64,000 nucleotides of DNA, taken from Chamaea fasciata (taxonomy: Eukaryota; Chordata; Aves; Passeriformes; Sylviidae). Below are positions 22,927 to 34,989 of this stretch, in pieces (the first letter of the stretch is position 1; the number at the start of each line of letters is the position of its first letter). The stretch spans positions 3,114,259-3,178,258 of the forward strand of contig JARCOQ010000003.1 of NCBI GenBank assembly GCA_029207755.1. The letters are read 5' to 3'. The position numbers and the translations under genes are program-made. Below the pieces are notes generated by a model. It had not been told where the DNA came from. It did not search any database and saw nothing but the letters and a program-made list of their open reading frames with translations.

Positions 22927-23337
22927 ACTGGTATACGAAAGAGAACGGAAGGTTTCCCGCGGGCTGTCCCCGGCCGCGGGCAGGTACGAGCGGTGAGCGG
23001 TGCGGGGGAGATGGAGCCTGGAAATGGGAGCTCCCGGTGCCTCCTGGAGGTGGCTGCTCAGCTCCCGGGCCGGGCTGGTGCTTTGTGTGTGACAGCCAGC
23101 AAGCCTTCCCCGTCCCTTTAATGCGTGTGGAAATACCCGCATGCCTGTGTGGCAGCTGCTTCCAAAGCCCCAACTAAACTCTTTTGGAAGAGCAGGGCGA
23201 AAAGAGTGAAAGGCGAAAAGAAAGACTGTTCATTTTTTTTTTTTTTCCTTTGGTGCCATTTTGGATGTCATCTGTTACCTTGGTGACTGTGCTCAGCCCC
23301 CAAAGCCCCTGGATTGTTAGGGGAGAGGAGGAAAAAA

Positions 23338-23368
<31 letters not shown>

Positions 23369-24470
23369 AGCATGCTATTTCTGCACCGTCATTTATCACT
23401 GTCACCGCATAATGATTCCCCTCGCAGCTCCTTATTGATGTTTGTAATTGCATTATCTCATAAAGGGAGGGGGTGGCGGGCCGGGATGATCAATGGAGCC
23501 GCGCCGTGTATGCCGGGGTCAGGGGCTGCGGGAGGCGGCGGGGCCCCCCCGGACCCTCCCGGCCCCGGGATCCCCCCCCGGCCCCGCTCCCCGCCTGGCA
23601 GGGACAACAAGTCCCGGGCACCGCCTGGAGAGCAGCCCCGGCAGCCGGCAGCGCAGCTCCCGGAGGGGCCGGACTGTTGGGACACCCCGATTTGGGGTGG
23701 GGAATTGGGGACTAAAAACAGGGCTCCAGCAAGGGGGAAAAAAAAAAAAAAATCGAGTGGGTATAATGTGATTTGGCTGGGGAGAAAAAACAAACACTGG
23801 GGAATTCTACCCCCAAATGCCGAGCCTGGAGGGCTGCTGTGGGGGTCCTCGGGGGTCCTTTCCCCTCAGCATCCCCTCGGCCGCCCCGGGGAAAGGTCCG
23901 ACGGTGGAGAGCGCTGCCCGAGGCACCGGGGGAGCTGGGGAAGGGGAAACACGACGGGCATGGGCCCCCTCGGCGAGGAGAAAAGGTCCCAGAAACGCGG
24001 CTCGTCCCCCGCATTTCGCTGGTTTTTGTACCGCTGTCTTTTCGCCGAGCGCTCTTTTAGGGGCCGGCAGCGCTGCCGCGAAACCCCCAAAGCGGAGCAG
24101 CCCATGGGGGATTTTCCTCCTCTCCCTTCTCTCTCCCTCGGCTCTATAAAGATTACCAAACGAAGTAAAGATTAACTCCTTTCTCCCCCCTCCTCGCCGT
24201 GCAGAATGAACTCCGTCCACCGAGCCCAAAAAGTTCAAAGAATTATCTTCCAGCCTTTTTTTTTTTTTTTTTTTTCTTTTCCCAGAGGACGAGCCAGGGC
24301 ACCCCATCACCCGGGATTTGGGGGTACCAAAGGCGAGCCCGTGTGAGGCGGAACAGAAGGATGCTGGCTTTGCCACGACCATCCCGGGCAGTCCCGGAGT
24401 CTCTCTCCCTTTTCAGGCGCCGCGCTAAACCGAGGGGGGAGAGCAAATCCTCTCCTGCTTGTCCTTCACC

Positions 24471-25500
24471 GCATTGATCAGCTGTCTCCCCAGGTTTCCC
24501 CCTCTTTAATCTTCCCTCGGAAATTTACCAACGCTTTAATTTGGAGGTAATACAGCCCTAAGTGTTATTGTTCTTTTTCCTGTACGTACATATATAGGGA
24601 AAGGGGGAAAAAACACACACACACATATATATACACACACATATGTATTTTTTTCCATATTTCCTCCAGGAATGAGGGTTGGAGCCTTGCAAAGAAACGC
24701 CGTTGTCTGCTTTTACGTAAACATTCGTGATTCCAAATAAACTTTATAAGGATTTCAATTGGAAAGTGAAGCGGTCGGCACTGCAAAGACATGGTGCTTG
24801 AAATTTCAAATGTGAACTAATCCAACTTAGCTATTTTCCCCCTTTTTCTGGTCTGATAGTTTGCAATCTGGAGTTCCATACATTTAAAAATAAAAAAAAA
24901 AAAAATAGTGCCATAGCCCACGGTTAAAATAGTGAAAAATTAGTCTCGTTTCAGAAATTATTTATTTATAGAACGAACATGATTAAAACATAAAAAACAC
25001 ACAAACTGCAGCTGCAACAAAAAAACCCCACCGTGATTTACGATTATTAAATCTTTGATTGCCATGTTAATGTTTCTTTTTCTACCTTTCATTTGCATTT
25101 TAATCTATCGAATCTTTACAATTTTGCTGCCTCCTACTCGAATGATTGATTACACATCTGAAAGAGGGGAAAAAAAAATCCTAAGCTTTCTAGGCGAGCT
25201 TCTATTTTTCCTCCCCCCTTCCCTTTGCTGGTTTGCTTTCTGAAACCTTCCTCAACAATGTTAATGCAAGCAGGACAAATTAATTATGCTCTTTTAAATG
25301 TCAAAGGTATAAATAAAAATGCTTCCACCCCCCCTCCTCCCTTTTCCTCTCCTTTGCTCCTGCCCCAAATGGGAATATTTTTCCAAGCCGCTTGTTTTAA
25401 AAGCGAGAAGGAATCACCCTGGTAAAAATACAATTAAAAAAAAAAAAGTGCAGAATCCTCACTGTAAATAAATATTACTGCGTGGACATTTACCTATGGA
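24471..25500. promoter_or_regulatory. AT-rich, conserved-looking block between GC-rich islands
   Basis: Apart from a CA/TA microsatellite at 24612-24646 and an A run near 24892, it is unique AT-rich DNA with homeodomain-type cores (TGATTTACGATTATTAAATC, TTTAATCTATCG, ATGATTGATTAC, AATTAATTATGC). No gene is supported. Regulatory function is inferred from texture. Confidence 0.33.
24612..24646 (+). repeat. (CA)n/(TA)n microsatellite
   Basis: CA repeats, then TATATA, then CA repeats again. Confidence 0.9.
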
Positions 25501-26115
25501 ATAGAGGAGGAGGAAAAAAGAAGCAGAGGCGCAGCGGGAGTCAGGGAGCGCTGGTGAAATCTCCCTGGCGCTGCGGCAGCGCTTTCCTCCTCTGCTGAGC
25601 CTTTGCTTTGGGACTGTTCCCCGACCCCCCCCTCCCTCTCCAATAAAAAAACAACCCACCTCCCCCCGAAAAAAGGGGATGGTCAAAGTTCAGCCCCCAA
25701 CAAGAGAGGAGCACCGCCGTGGGCCGGGATCGGGGGTGGAAAGTTTGGGGTGGAGGTGATGGTCCCAAGGGGGGGGGGTCCCACCTGCTGGCAAGGGTTT
25801 CCCATGAGGGGGAACACCTTCCTGGGGGCTGCCCACGCGGAAAACCCACTCGGGGAATGCCCACAGGCGGACACTGAGCTATGGGATGCCCATAAAGGAA
25901 CCACAGTCCCCCCGAGGGGATGCCCACGGCGGGGCACCCACCCAGGAGATGCCCACGGCGGGGGACCCCCAAAAATGCTTCATCACGGGGCTGAAGGCAG
26001 CCCGAGGGCAGGACTGGCACCTGCGGGAGCCTCTTGGATGAGGAATCATCAGGGAAAAGGGAAAGGAGAAGGGTAGGGCGGGACAGGCGGAGGAAGGAGC
26101 GCGGAGGCTCCGCAC
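25501..26115. other. GC-rich block with a short minisatellite
   Basis: GC-rich DNA with C and G runs, carrying the GATGCCCAC-type repeat listed separately. Open frames occur on both strands, as expected of GC-rich DNA; none resembles a known protein. Confidence 0.55.
25829..25965 (+). repeat. Degenerate ~29-bp minisatellite (GATGCCCACGGCGG core)
   Basis: The GCCCA core recurs at about 25831, 25859, 25888, 25922 and 25951, spacings 28, 29, 34 and 29 bp. Units read like GGGATGCCCACGGCGGGG with substitutions. Confidence 0.7.
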
Positions 26116-26119
26116 CTGC

Positions 26120-26425
26120 GGGCCGGGAGTAGACAGGGATGATTTAGAGGTGAAGAGATGGCAGATTGTTAAGAAAGTAATAGTAAGGTGTCCCATATAC
26201 TACGGTTTTATTGTGGGGTAGTAACTACTAGATTTATTTATTGCCGAGGCAATATAATAAAGATAATGACCGCAAACTCAAGATAAATGCTTACGCCCAT
26301 AGCTGGTCAATTCTTTTTTATTTAAGAGAGCGATCCGGAGAGGTGAAAGTCATCTTCTCCCGACCACAAATATCAGTCTTGGTTTCCACCAGGTTATAAA
26401 CATGACATGCAAATAATGGAGCTGC
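26120..26425. promoter_or_regulatory. Candidate conserved element within the GC-rich domain
   Basis: This unique AT-rich segment sits between GC-rich DNA. It includes ATGATTTAGAGGTGAAGAG, TTTTATTGTGGGGTAGTAAC, TAATAAAGATAATGACCG and TTATAAACATGACATGCAAA (with an octamer-like ATGCAAAT). No repeats are present. It is among the most enhancer-like stretches in the window by texture. Confidence 0.42.
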
Positions 26426-26589
26426 TGCTGGACGAGGAGAGTTTGGGGTCGGCGGGCAGGGAGGTGCCCCTTTCCCTTGGCATTCCCCCTCTCCGAAGCA
26501 CCCGCAGATGAAACAACCGGGGGATAAGTGTCCCCATGGGGATGGTGTGGGGGGAGAAGGACAAAAAAAAAAAAAAACCAAACCCCAAA

Positions 26590-27190
26590 TCACCCTTTTA
26601 AGCCCGTGGGGAAATGCCACTCGCGAGGGGAAGTGCCCGGAGTGCCCCTGCCCAGGGCGATCGTGCGTCAGCGCCACAATGCGCGCGTCTCCTCCCGGGC
26701 GCTTTGATCCTGGCACGGCCGGGGGAAAAAAAAAAAAAAAAAAAAAAAAGGAAAAAAAAAAAAGGAAAAAAGCCACCTGACAGCGATCTGCGACGGGCGG
26801 GAGAGAGAGAGAAAGAAAAAAAAAAAAAAAAAAAAAAAGAAAAAAAAAAGGAAAAAAAAAAAAAAAAAGAGGAAGAGTTGAGCCGTACAATTTCGCGGTT
26901 TGCGCGCAGAGTTAAAATTATAAGGTTGAAAAGTGCGAACAACTCTCCTCTCCCAATCTTTTAACAACACCAGCGCTGCTCTCAGCCTTAACCAGAGCCT
27001 CCCTTTCCGTAGCAGAACGTGAGTTATCATTTCCCCAGCCTCCTGCCTTGGGTGTACCAGCAGGACGGGGCAGCTCCAGCCTCCTCCAGCCGCGGCCGAG
27101 CGCATCTCTCCGCGCATCTCTCCGCGCAAGGAGCCGCTGAGAAAAGCGCGCAGCCACCGCGCCTTCCCCATCCCAGCACCGCAACTCATC
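26590..27190. promoter_or_regulatory. CpG-rich segment interrupted by A-rich tracts
   Basis: CpG-dense sequence (CGCGAGGG, GCGATCGTGCGTCAGCGCC, GCGCGCGTCTC, and CGCATCTCTCCGCGCATCTC near 27100) flanks the A-rich tract 26726-26875. It reads as a CpG island. No coding gene is supported. Confidence 0.5.
26726..26875 (+). repeat. Interrupted poly(A) tract
   Basis: Long A runs broken by GG, by a 35-bp CpG-containing island with TGACAG at 26778-26783, and by GA repeats. It lacks the features of a retroposon tail, since no element body is recognisable on either side. Confidence 0.85.
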
Positions 27191-27194
27191 TGTG

Positions 27195-27930
27195 CCACTT
27201 CAAAGGGTGATAACCTAATCGCTTCCAGAGTTTAAAAGTAATTAAGCTGTATTAAAGGGACTTAAATAAAAGCGGTTTGCCGAGCGCTGGGCTCCGCTTG
27301 TCCTTCAGGAGGTGAATTGAAATCCCGTTTCTGGGGAAAAAAAAAAAAAAAAGGACGTTAAAAAAAAAAAAATCTTGCGTTTATGTAACGTATGCGAAAA
27401 ATGTAAACAGATTTCGTTTTTTGAAAGGCTATGGGTAAAGTGGTGGTAATTATGTATAATTAATGCTGAAGGGAAAATGAACGCATAATAGGTTCCAAAG
27501 ATTAAACCATCTGTAACTATCAGGGGAACTTTTAAAGTTTTTCTTTTCCTTTTCTTTTTTTTTTTTTTTTCTTTGTAAAAAAATACATCTATTTCCTTTC
27601 ACTAAGGATTTTTATATGTTAAAATTCAAGTTAATGTTTCCATCTCTGAAGTATTCTGATTTGAGAAGCAAATCCCTAAAACGTTTCAGCAATTCTCAAT
27701 CTACAACTTTGAAGATCATCCAATATAAAAATAAATTGAACGGTAATTTTAACCATTATTAATGCTTGTGGACTTAATTTAGTTAGGTGCTGGCTTTCCA
27801 TTTTTGATTGCACCATAAGGAAATTATTTTGCCAGGAAATGTTGAGATAAAGTATAGGTATTCCCACACATTCTTTATATTTTTTTTTCTGACATGTATT
27901 TATTATGGTCTACTCAATCTATTTTAATTT
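27195..27930. other. AT-rich intergenic DNA at the edge of the GC-rich domain
   Basis: It contains A and T runs (27339-27372, 27556-27570) and unique AT-rich sequence with TAATTAAGC, TAATTAATGC and TTATTAATGC cores. No gene is seen. Confidence 0.5.
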
Positions 27931-29832
27931 CTAGGTAATGCATAATCACCGGAGAAGTTTTTTTTATTCTTTTATTATTTTTTTTCCCAGCAACATGTTT
28001 GCAAGGGCAGAACCAGACTGTGAGGATGTAGGTTTTGCACATCTGTACGTGACATTCAACACAAGCCACGATAAATTTAAATACATTTTTTTTCCTACAA
28101 TCTCACAGAATACATTTTTTTTTCCTACTATCTCCTACTACTTCACAGAAGTAAGCCCAGTGCCTTGAACATTTGCAAAGGTGGGACTGGGTGCAGCTTT
28201 AGCAGCACTGATAGATGCTGAGATGCTGTGTGAGCTGTGACTTCTGTCACCAGCTGTGCTTTTTCGATAACAGCAATTCTTAAGGTGTGAAGGTAGAGTT
28301 GTTAAACCTCGTGGATGAACACATTAGCTGCCTGGTCGTTGGTTTGCAGCACTGGTGGCTGGAGAAAATAAATGCATTAGTGCAGAAAGAACAGTTATAA
28401 TTAGCAGGAACTGAAGTTTAAACTGCTTTATCAGCTTGAACGGAGTTTAAACTGCTCCAGCATCCACTTGAGAGACAGAAATTAGCCTGACTCCTTTCAG
28501 TCCAGATCCAGGTCTGGTTCTGCTGCTGTTCTGACTCTTTGGGTATGTGGGGGATGTTTTCTTCTCCGAGAGGGAAGGCTAGATACCTCCTGTGGGGAAT
28601 TCACCAGCTGGCAGTTCAAGACAAGGTTTAGGTTGTCACTCCCACTCCCCAATTATTGTGTCTAGCTTGGAAAAAAGTAAATTTTTTAAGCAACAGTGCT
28701 GCTCTTTGATATCTGCCAAACTGCAGAGGTTCATATGCAGCTTAACCCTTTGAATGAATTCCTTGCTCTTTAATGCAGAGGCCAAGCAGCTGAGTCTCAG
28801 CTTGGCACTTCTGGCAAACCCAGCTGAAGATGCTGAAGACTCCGGAGCAATCAAGGGGTTTGCTCTTCAGGGGATAATCTGCCTTAACCCCAAGAGCAGC
28901 TTTTGTGCTGCTCGCTCCTCAGCCTACCTGGAGGAGGATGAGCTGCCCGTGGATCCCAGCCCAGTGACTCACCCAATAACTTTTCCTGAACAACATCCAT
29001 GTCGTGCAGACATCAAAGTGAGTGCTTGGGCAAACGTTCATGTGGGAAGGGTGTGGAGGAGAACAAGGCTCAGATGGGGATTGCAACCTCAGGAGCTTAC
29101 TTTTTTGGGGATGAAAGTAATTGTGAGGCCCGAGCAGCCACAGAAGCTACAGAGACTTTTAGAGCTATAAAATCAGTCTGCTGCTGAAGTGCTCAGCTAT
29201 TTGCTGATGACAGCACAAGGGCAGCGTGTGCAGGCAGGTGCAACCATCCCTGGCATTGACCAGCATCTAACAATGGTGGATTAAGTCAGCTCCTATTCGG
29301 GTCCTGATAACTCATGCAACACCAGAAATATAAACTTCAGCCAAAGACTTTTTTTCCCAAGCCTGGGAAATCCCCTGGAAAACCTCTTGTGTTCAAAAAA
29401 AAAAAAAAAACCAAAAAAAAAACCAACAACCAAAAAACCCAACAAACCTTTCCCACCCTACTGGTGTCCTGGATAGAGATAAAGGATAAAAACCCCACCG
29501 TTTGTCACTGTCTTTTTCAGAGTAAATTAACAGCAAACTTCCCTTTCAAATGCCTTTTGATGTGCTAATCATCACGCAGTCTGATGTAGCCACCTTAATT
29601 CTTGCAGGGTACCTAATGTGCCCCAGCACAAGTTGAACAGCAAATCGATGGGATTTCAGCTTCCGAGGACACGATGCAGAGTCAGGGGTGGGTGACACTA
29701 TCCGATAGGATGGAAAACTGTCTTAGGGTGCTTCAGTTTGCCCCTTGATGGGAAGTGCTTTGTAGTTAACTTTCTTATCCCTGACTTGCTGAAGTGAGCT
29801 GCTGCCCGTGGTTTGATACCACTGACTGCTAT
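27931..29832. other. Intergenic DNA, no gene found
   Basis: Mixed-composition DNA. An A/CA-rich stretch lies at 29395-29450. An open frame of 138 codons at 28754-29170 (+) has no recognisable domain or codon pattern and no splice or poly(A) context. Confidence 0.55.
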
Positions 29833-30282
29833 TGATGCCTTAACTTTTAGCTTTCATGTTTTTCAGGTTCTCTGCTGCCTAGGGGTGCAGTTCTGAGCCT
29901 CACATTAATTGCCAGCCAGCTCTCTTCACAGAGCAGGGAGGAAAAACAAATCCTGTTCCTGCTGAAGACCAAGGACAACTTTCAGCCCCAAAAGCACAAA
30001 CAAGGGTGTGCTGGAGGGAGGAACAAGAAGGATGGGACCTCACAGCCTGAAGCTGGAATTGGACAATTAAACCCCAATATGCAAATGGACCAAAATTTAT
30101 AGAAATGTAAGACCTTGTGACTCATTAGCCATTTTATGACCATTCTAAGTCCACCGTGGGTGTAGCCCTGGTCAGGCCCTGCCTTGCCCAAGGTGTATCC
30201 TGGAGGAGCCTTTCAATAAATCCCTACTTTATTCTCCATTTCTGTCCAGTCTCTGTTCCAGGTCAGCCTTCCCAAGGCATCA
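29833..30282 (+). mobile_element. Solo LTR, copy 1 (450 bp, bird endogenous retrovirus-like)
   Basis: It starts TGATGCCTTAA and ends CCCAAGGCATCA; the 9-bp termini TGATGCCTT and AAGGCATCA are perfect inverted repeats beginning TG and ending CA, as in retroviral LTRs. Internally it has a TATA-like TTTATAGAAA (near 30097) and AATAAA (near 30215) followed by TCTGTCCAGTCTCTGTTCC, as expected of U3-R-U5. The second copy at 62469-62916 has the same order and length. No gag, pol or env lies next to it. No exact target duplication is seen in the flanks (CTAT and CTGC), so it is old or the duplication has decayed. The family name is not assigned. Confidence 0.8.
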
Positions 30283-32014
30283 CTGCGAGCATCGAGATGG
30301 TGATGAAAAACCAGGCCTGGTTTTTCCCCAAAACGTTGCTCCCTCAGTCTGTGTGAGTGGGATTTCCACCTCCCTTCCCAGCTGCTACCCGCAGAGGGGT
30401 TTTTTTTGGTGCTGCATGGCAATGAGGCTGACCTGGCAGAGCTCCCACACAGCCCTGGGTCCTAGCATGGGAGCAGAGCCCTACTCAACCCAGACTGCAG
30501 CAGAAACTGAAACTATCACCTACATTTCCTTTCCTGGCTGGATTGCTCCTTTTTAAAATCCCCCCCCCCCTCCTTCTTTCTTTCTTTCCCTTATCTTAAA
30601 ATCCCTTTGCCCAGAGCAGAATTAACAACAGGCCTTGTTAAGGAAGGGACCAGCAACATCTTCTTCCCTGATGGCATTAAAACCTCCTACCTGGCAAATT
30701 AGTCCTCCCCCTACCTCCTTCTCTTCTTACAAAACGTTTTCTTTATTGGAACTTGTTCGCAGTTTGTTACTTGCACAGTAATTACTCGGCAGTAATTAGG
30801 GAGGTGTTAAAGAGGCTGAGTCCGGATTTGGACCCAGATTTAGCTTTCTGTTGAGTTTGAGGAGCTGTCTGGCTACTGAATGGGAGCCAGGACTTGCATT
30901 TCAATAGGATATTGTGGGGTTTTTGCCAAAATCTGACCAGCTCTTCCCCTGAATCCGTGTCCACACTGTATCAGAACAGGGTACAAGTCCAAATTGAGAG
31001 GTCTGCCTCATTTAGCTTCTGTCTCTGCATCTCTGTTGAGCCTGGCAGCCACGGTGTCCTTTGAGGCCACCTTGCTCTTTGAGAGGAGGCCGTCATCCTG
31101 GAGGACATAAAGGATTTCCTCTGCTGTCCAGCTCAGGCAGCTGCTGGTGAAGGTCTTTAGCTCAGCTTTGGACCAGGAGTGACCAAAATGTGCTCTTCAG
31201 GCTTATGATAGGAGAATTTTTCTAATTTTCCTATCACTGCTGTATATCTCCTACTGGATATGTTGGATATACTGCCCAGGTTCAGACCTACAAGGCTTTA
31301 CCAAATTTCTCTGCCAGGCACAGCCATGGGGCTGGTGTCAGCAGCATAGGCAAAGGAGCCACCAAGCACTGAGGCTGCTGAGCTGGAGGGTGTTCAGCAA
31401 GGAGCACCAGGAAAACAGCAGACAGCCAGGTCTCATTTTGAAGCATTTTGGAAACTCCCTCAGACCCACAGAGGCGGCAGCTTGAGTTCCTTGGCGTGGT
31501 CTTTGCACAATTGTCTGAGCAAACTGCTGGACAAAGTGGTGGGAACAGCTGAGGTGGAGATCTTTGTCCTGGGGAGGAAGAAGGAGCCCTTTCAACCTCT
31601 CCATTCCCAAGGCTGGCAGGGACAGCAGTGCTGTGGGCTCCCCTCCCAGCTTCCTTCCTCCTGCCCCAGGCACAAGCCCCAGGGCCCGGGCTGGAAGGAT
31701 CTCTTATCTTGTTTATGTAACATGAGGGCTGGAGGGGTGGCTCTTTCTCTGGCAAAACGTTCTCACGCTGGGGGCTCATCTCCTCTGCCAGAGATGGAGC
31801 AGCTACAGCCTGGGCTGGTCTCCTTTTTGGGGTGGTAGGGAAATTTGGCACAGGATAGAGCAGGGGATTGCAGCTCTTGGGCATTGGGCTGTAAGTGGGA
31901 AGCGCGGATTTGGGTGCTGGGACAGGTCAGCATTTCCCTTGGGATAGGCGGCCCTGTTTCTCCCAGCACCAGGGCTGGAAAACTCTTGCAATGAAGAAAC
32001 TGAGAGTGAGAAAT
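30283..32014. other. Intergenic DNA, no gene supported
   Basis: A C run and CTTT repeat occur at 30560-30590. The 198-codon minus-strand open frame at 31288-31884 overlaps other long frames on both strands in moderately GC-rich DNA and has no recognisable domain. I do not call it a gene. Confidence 0.5.
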
Positions 32015-32335
32015 AACTGCTTATTTTATTTAATATTTAATAAAATTAAATATGTAAATATATAAATGAAAAAATTATATTATTTATTTAATAAAATAAA
32101 CAGTTATTTTGTTTTGTTTTATTTTTTATTTTATTTTAATTAAATTTAAATATATAACTATATAACTATATAACTATGTAACTATATAACTATAATAATT
32201 TTCGATATTTATTTAATAAAATAAGCAGTTATATTATATTATATTAGAATTAAATATATTTACATATAAATAGATAAATATATACATATATAAATACAAT
32301 AAATTTTATTATTTATTTAATAAAATAAGCGGGTT
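32015..32335 (+). repeat. AT-rich tandem repeat block
   Basis: The core TATTTATTTAATAAAATAA recurs at 32081, 32206 and 32310, followed each time by a short (A/G)C(A/G)G motif, giving a degenerate ~100-125 bp higher-order repeat. A shorter AACTATAT array (about five units, 32156-32193) lies inside. The core is itself nearly self-complementary (TTTATT/AATAAA). Confidence 0.8.
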
Positions 32336-34980
32336 TTGGGGGGGTTTTTTTTGCCTTTTTTTTTAGCAGGTCTTTCATTGCATCCAAACAAGGAGACATG
32401 TAGTCATGTAGACCTTCTGTTATTAGAGCGTGGTCCTTGGGCCTCATAATCAGACTTTACAGCCTTATATCACCATCCCACCTACCCCCTTACTCTCAGC
32501 CATGCTAGCCCCTGGGTAGGCAAACAGTGAGGATGATAATTGATGATTTTTAATGCATTTCTTGATTTAAATCACTGTGGCATCTCCTTTGCAAAGTTTC
32601 GAACACTTGACTGATACACAATACAAATTGGATATATATGTGTATGTATATGCAGATATATTTATGTATTTTAGTCTATATAGCAAAGGGAATTCTCATT
32701 ATGTGTCTAAATATCTTGCTCTTCATATTTTTTAGGCAGAGAAGACCTTGACTTAGCTCAAGCCCCAGTTTGAGATGCAGTGAATGTGTAGCCTCAAGTT
32801 TTTCCATGTGCACATCCAGGTTGTAACACCATGCTTCAGATTGTGGCTGGAGGAACTCTTTTTAGTCCAGAGCAAAGAGGAACTTGGTGAAAGATTTCCT
32901 GTCTAGAGCAGGTTGACCTCACAAGTGTATGGGAGGATGAACTGTGCAATTCAAGGTACAGAAATCTCAGATTTATTAAAGCTCTCCAAGGCCTACAGTC
33001 CTTAAATAAAAGGGGATTCAATCAGGACTGCACTTTCTGCAGCTAAAAATTGGGAAATTTGTATGTTGATTGCCACCCAGGGCCTATGGATGGCTGTTTA
33101 TTGCTGTTTAGAGACAAATTCAGCAGGAAATTTGAAGCTGTCCCCTGAAATAAAGGGGTAACCCTCAATTACCCCCAGTGCAGGGGAGAGCTGCACTTGT
33201 TTTACTCGTAGTCACAGTGGATGCATGAGCGTTAAGTGCAAGTACAAATGGCACACAGTTCCAACAGCACACAAGACATCCTTTCCAAAAATTGCCTTCT
33301 TGACAGTCCTCTTCCCTCTCTTTCTCATCCTTCCCTGCTCTGTTGGGCTCAGCTACGGAAGTTTCTCTACTAGTGGTGTAAAAACCCACACAAAAGGATG
33401 GGATGGGTAAGAAACAACTTGTGACTGAAAACACTCGCTCTCTTACAGCACACATAAGCAAAGAGGGTTGTACTAACCCCATGGTTAGATGAAATAAGGC
33501 CTTTTAAGGAGTTGAATGGAGCTGTTTGTTTTCCCCTCTCGTAGCCCTGTTCCTCCAAGGCATGCTGTCATGCTCACCAGACCTGAGTTTTATAGGTTGG
33601 ACTGGAGTCTTTGACAAAACTGAATTTACTTTAAATGACTGAAATTAGATACTTATAATCCAAAGTAACAGCCTAGGGGCTCTCTTGTGTATTATCCTTC
33701 ACTCTCAGCCCTCTGCTTTGTAGTGTCAATGGAATAATTTGTTAAGAAAGTAGAAATATAAGCAATAATTCTGAAACTGAGAAGGAGCACAGACTAGCCC
33801 GTATTTTGCCAATACTTGTTATCTTCTAACCTGGCATGACAATGCCTCTCTTGTGAGCAGCCCCTTCAAAACATGGCTTTGTCAGAATTCTGCTTTTGAA
33901 ATTGTGGTTCAAACAGCATTTTTTTTCTTTGCCTTTCCTGCGGCACAACACCACGTTTTTTCTCTCCTAGTGAGACAAGATATCCACGGCATGGATGGGC
34001 ATTCAGATTGGAGAGAGGAAGACAGATTTCTTCCTGCTTATGGTGGCTACTTGGATGCCCACTTTCCAACCAGTTTTCCTAGGAAATTGAGGTATTCCTG
34101 TGACCCACCAGTGCTCAACATTCTTTCCCAGCAATCTCGTCCACACTCTTCCACAGCTCTGGGTTGAACATTTCAGGTGGTTTGAACTGAAGTAGTTTAA
34201 TTGGTATCAGAGACAGATTATATTAACTGAGGATGTAGCCCTTTGCAATTTTATTTTGGCAAGGTGAATAGGCTCCAAATCACCCAAAATTTCATTCTGT
34301 TGTTTGTAGCATAATTATGTCCACAGATGAAGGAGACTTGATGATGTTTTTCCTTATATACCTGCATGCACGCACACAGAGACTGAACTAATCAATAAAC
34401 GTGTTGGGTTGAACTGATAGTGTAAAAATTGGTCAGGATAATCTTCAAATACATGGAAAATATTGGGAATGGCTTTCTAACTGGGCTGTTCTACTACTTA
34501 AACTTGCTTGGAGCACTTGCTTGGGCGGCTGTGAAAACCCTGCAGCTGTTTTCCATTGACTGAAGGTATAAAGTCCCACTAAGATGCTCACAAGGAACAC
34601 CAATGCTGGTTCAATGCTCTGAACTTTATGCCATGATTAGGTTTGGATGAATTCAGACTACTTAACAACAATTCTCTGTTATCTTACACTTGAGTGATCC
34701 ACTTCTATTTGTCTAATTTCCTGGTGCACTACTTCAGGAAGCCCTACCTGAACTACTCCCCGTGTCTCTACACAAGCATTTAAGGAATTCCATGAGGATT
34801 AGTGTTATTGTTAACAGATTACCCAAGAGTGACTTTCACATGAGGGCCAAGAAATATCCTTATGGATATTTGGTTTACAGACAGGCTGTGCTCCATCCTG
34901 TAGTCCAGGCTAGGCACTTCATGCAGATAAGCAAATGGATTTACATCTACAGGATATAGAAACAAGGAACTGCACCGTTT
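32336..34980. other. Intergenic DNA, no gene found
   Basis: Mostly unique, moderately AT-rich. No coding gene, no recognisable transposon. Confidence 0.5.
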
Positions 34981-34989
34981 GGAAAGGAA

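Larger units (their letters stand above)
21955..24470. promoter_or_regulatory. Cluster of CpG-island-like segments
   Basis: CpG-dense segments at about 21955-22310, 22380-22800, 22940-23130, 23465-23710 and 23820-24130 are separated by long homopolymer or AT repeats. Dense CpG in a vertebrate genome implies DNA kept unmethylated, usually at promoters or Polycomb-bound developmental loci. It could be the start of a non-coding RNA or an alternative regulatory domain of MEIS1. No open frame here looks like a real protein. Confidence 0.55.

Noticed and set aside
21974..24382. Several 150-267-codon open frames on both strands in the CpG-rich block
   Set aside because: GC-rich DNA has few stop codons; the products are low-complexity Pro/Arg/Gly or Glu/Leu runs, and no splice or conserved-domain evidence supports them.
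26726..26875. Poly(A) tail of a processed pseudogene or retroposon
   Set aside because: No coding remnant or element body lies on either side, and the tract is interrupted by CpG-rich sequence.
31288..31884. 198-codon minus-strand open frame
   Set aside because: No recognisable domain, competing frames on both strands, no poly(A) or splice context, and Pro/Ser/Leu-rich composition like random GC-rich DNA.
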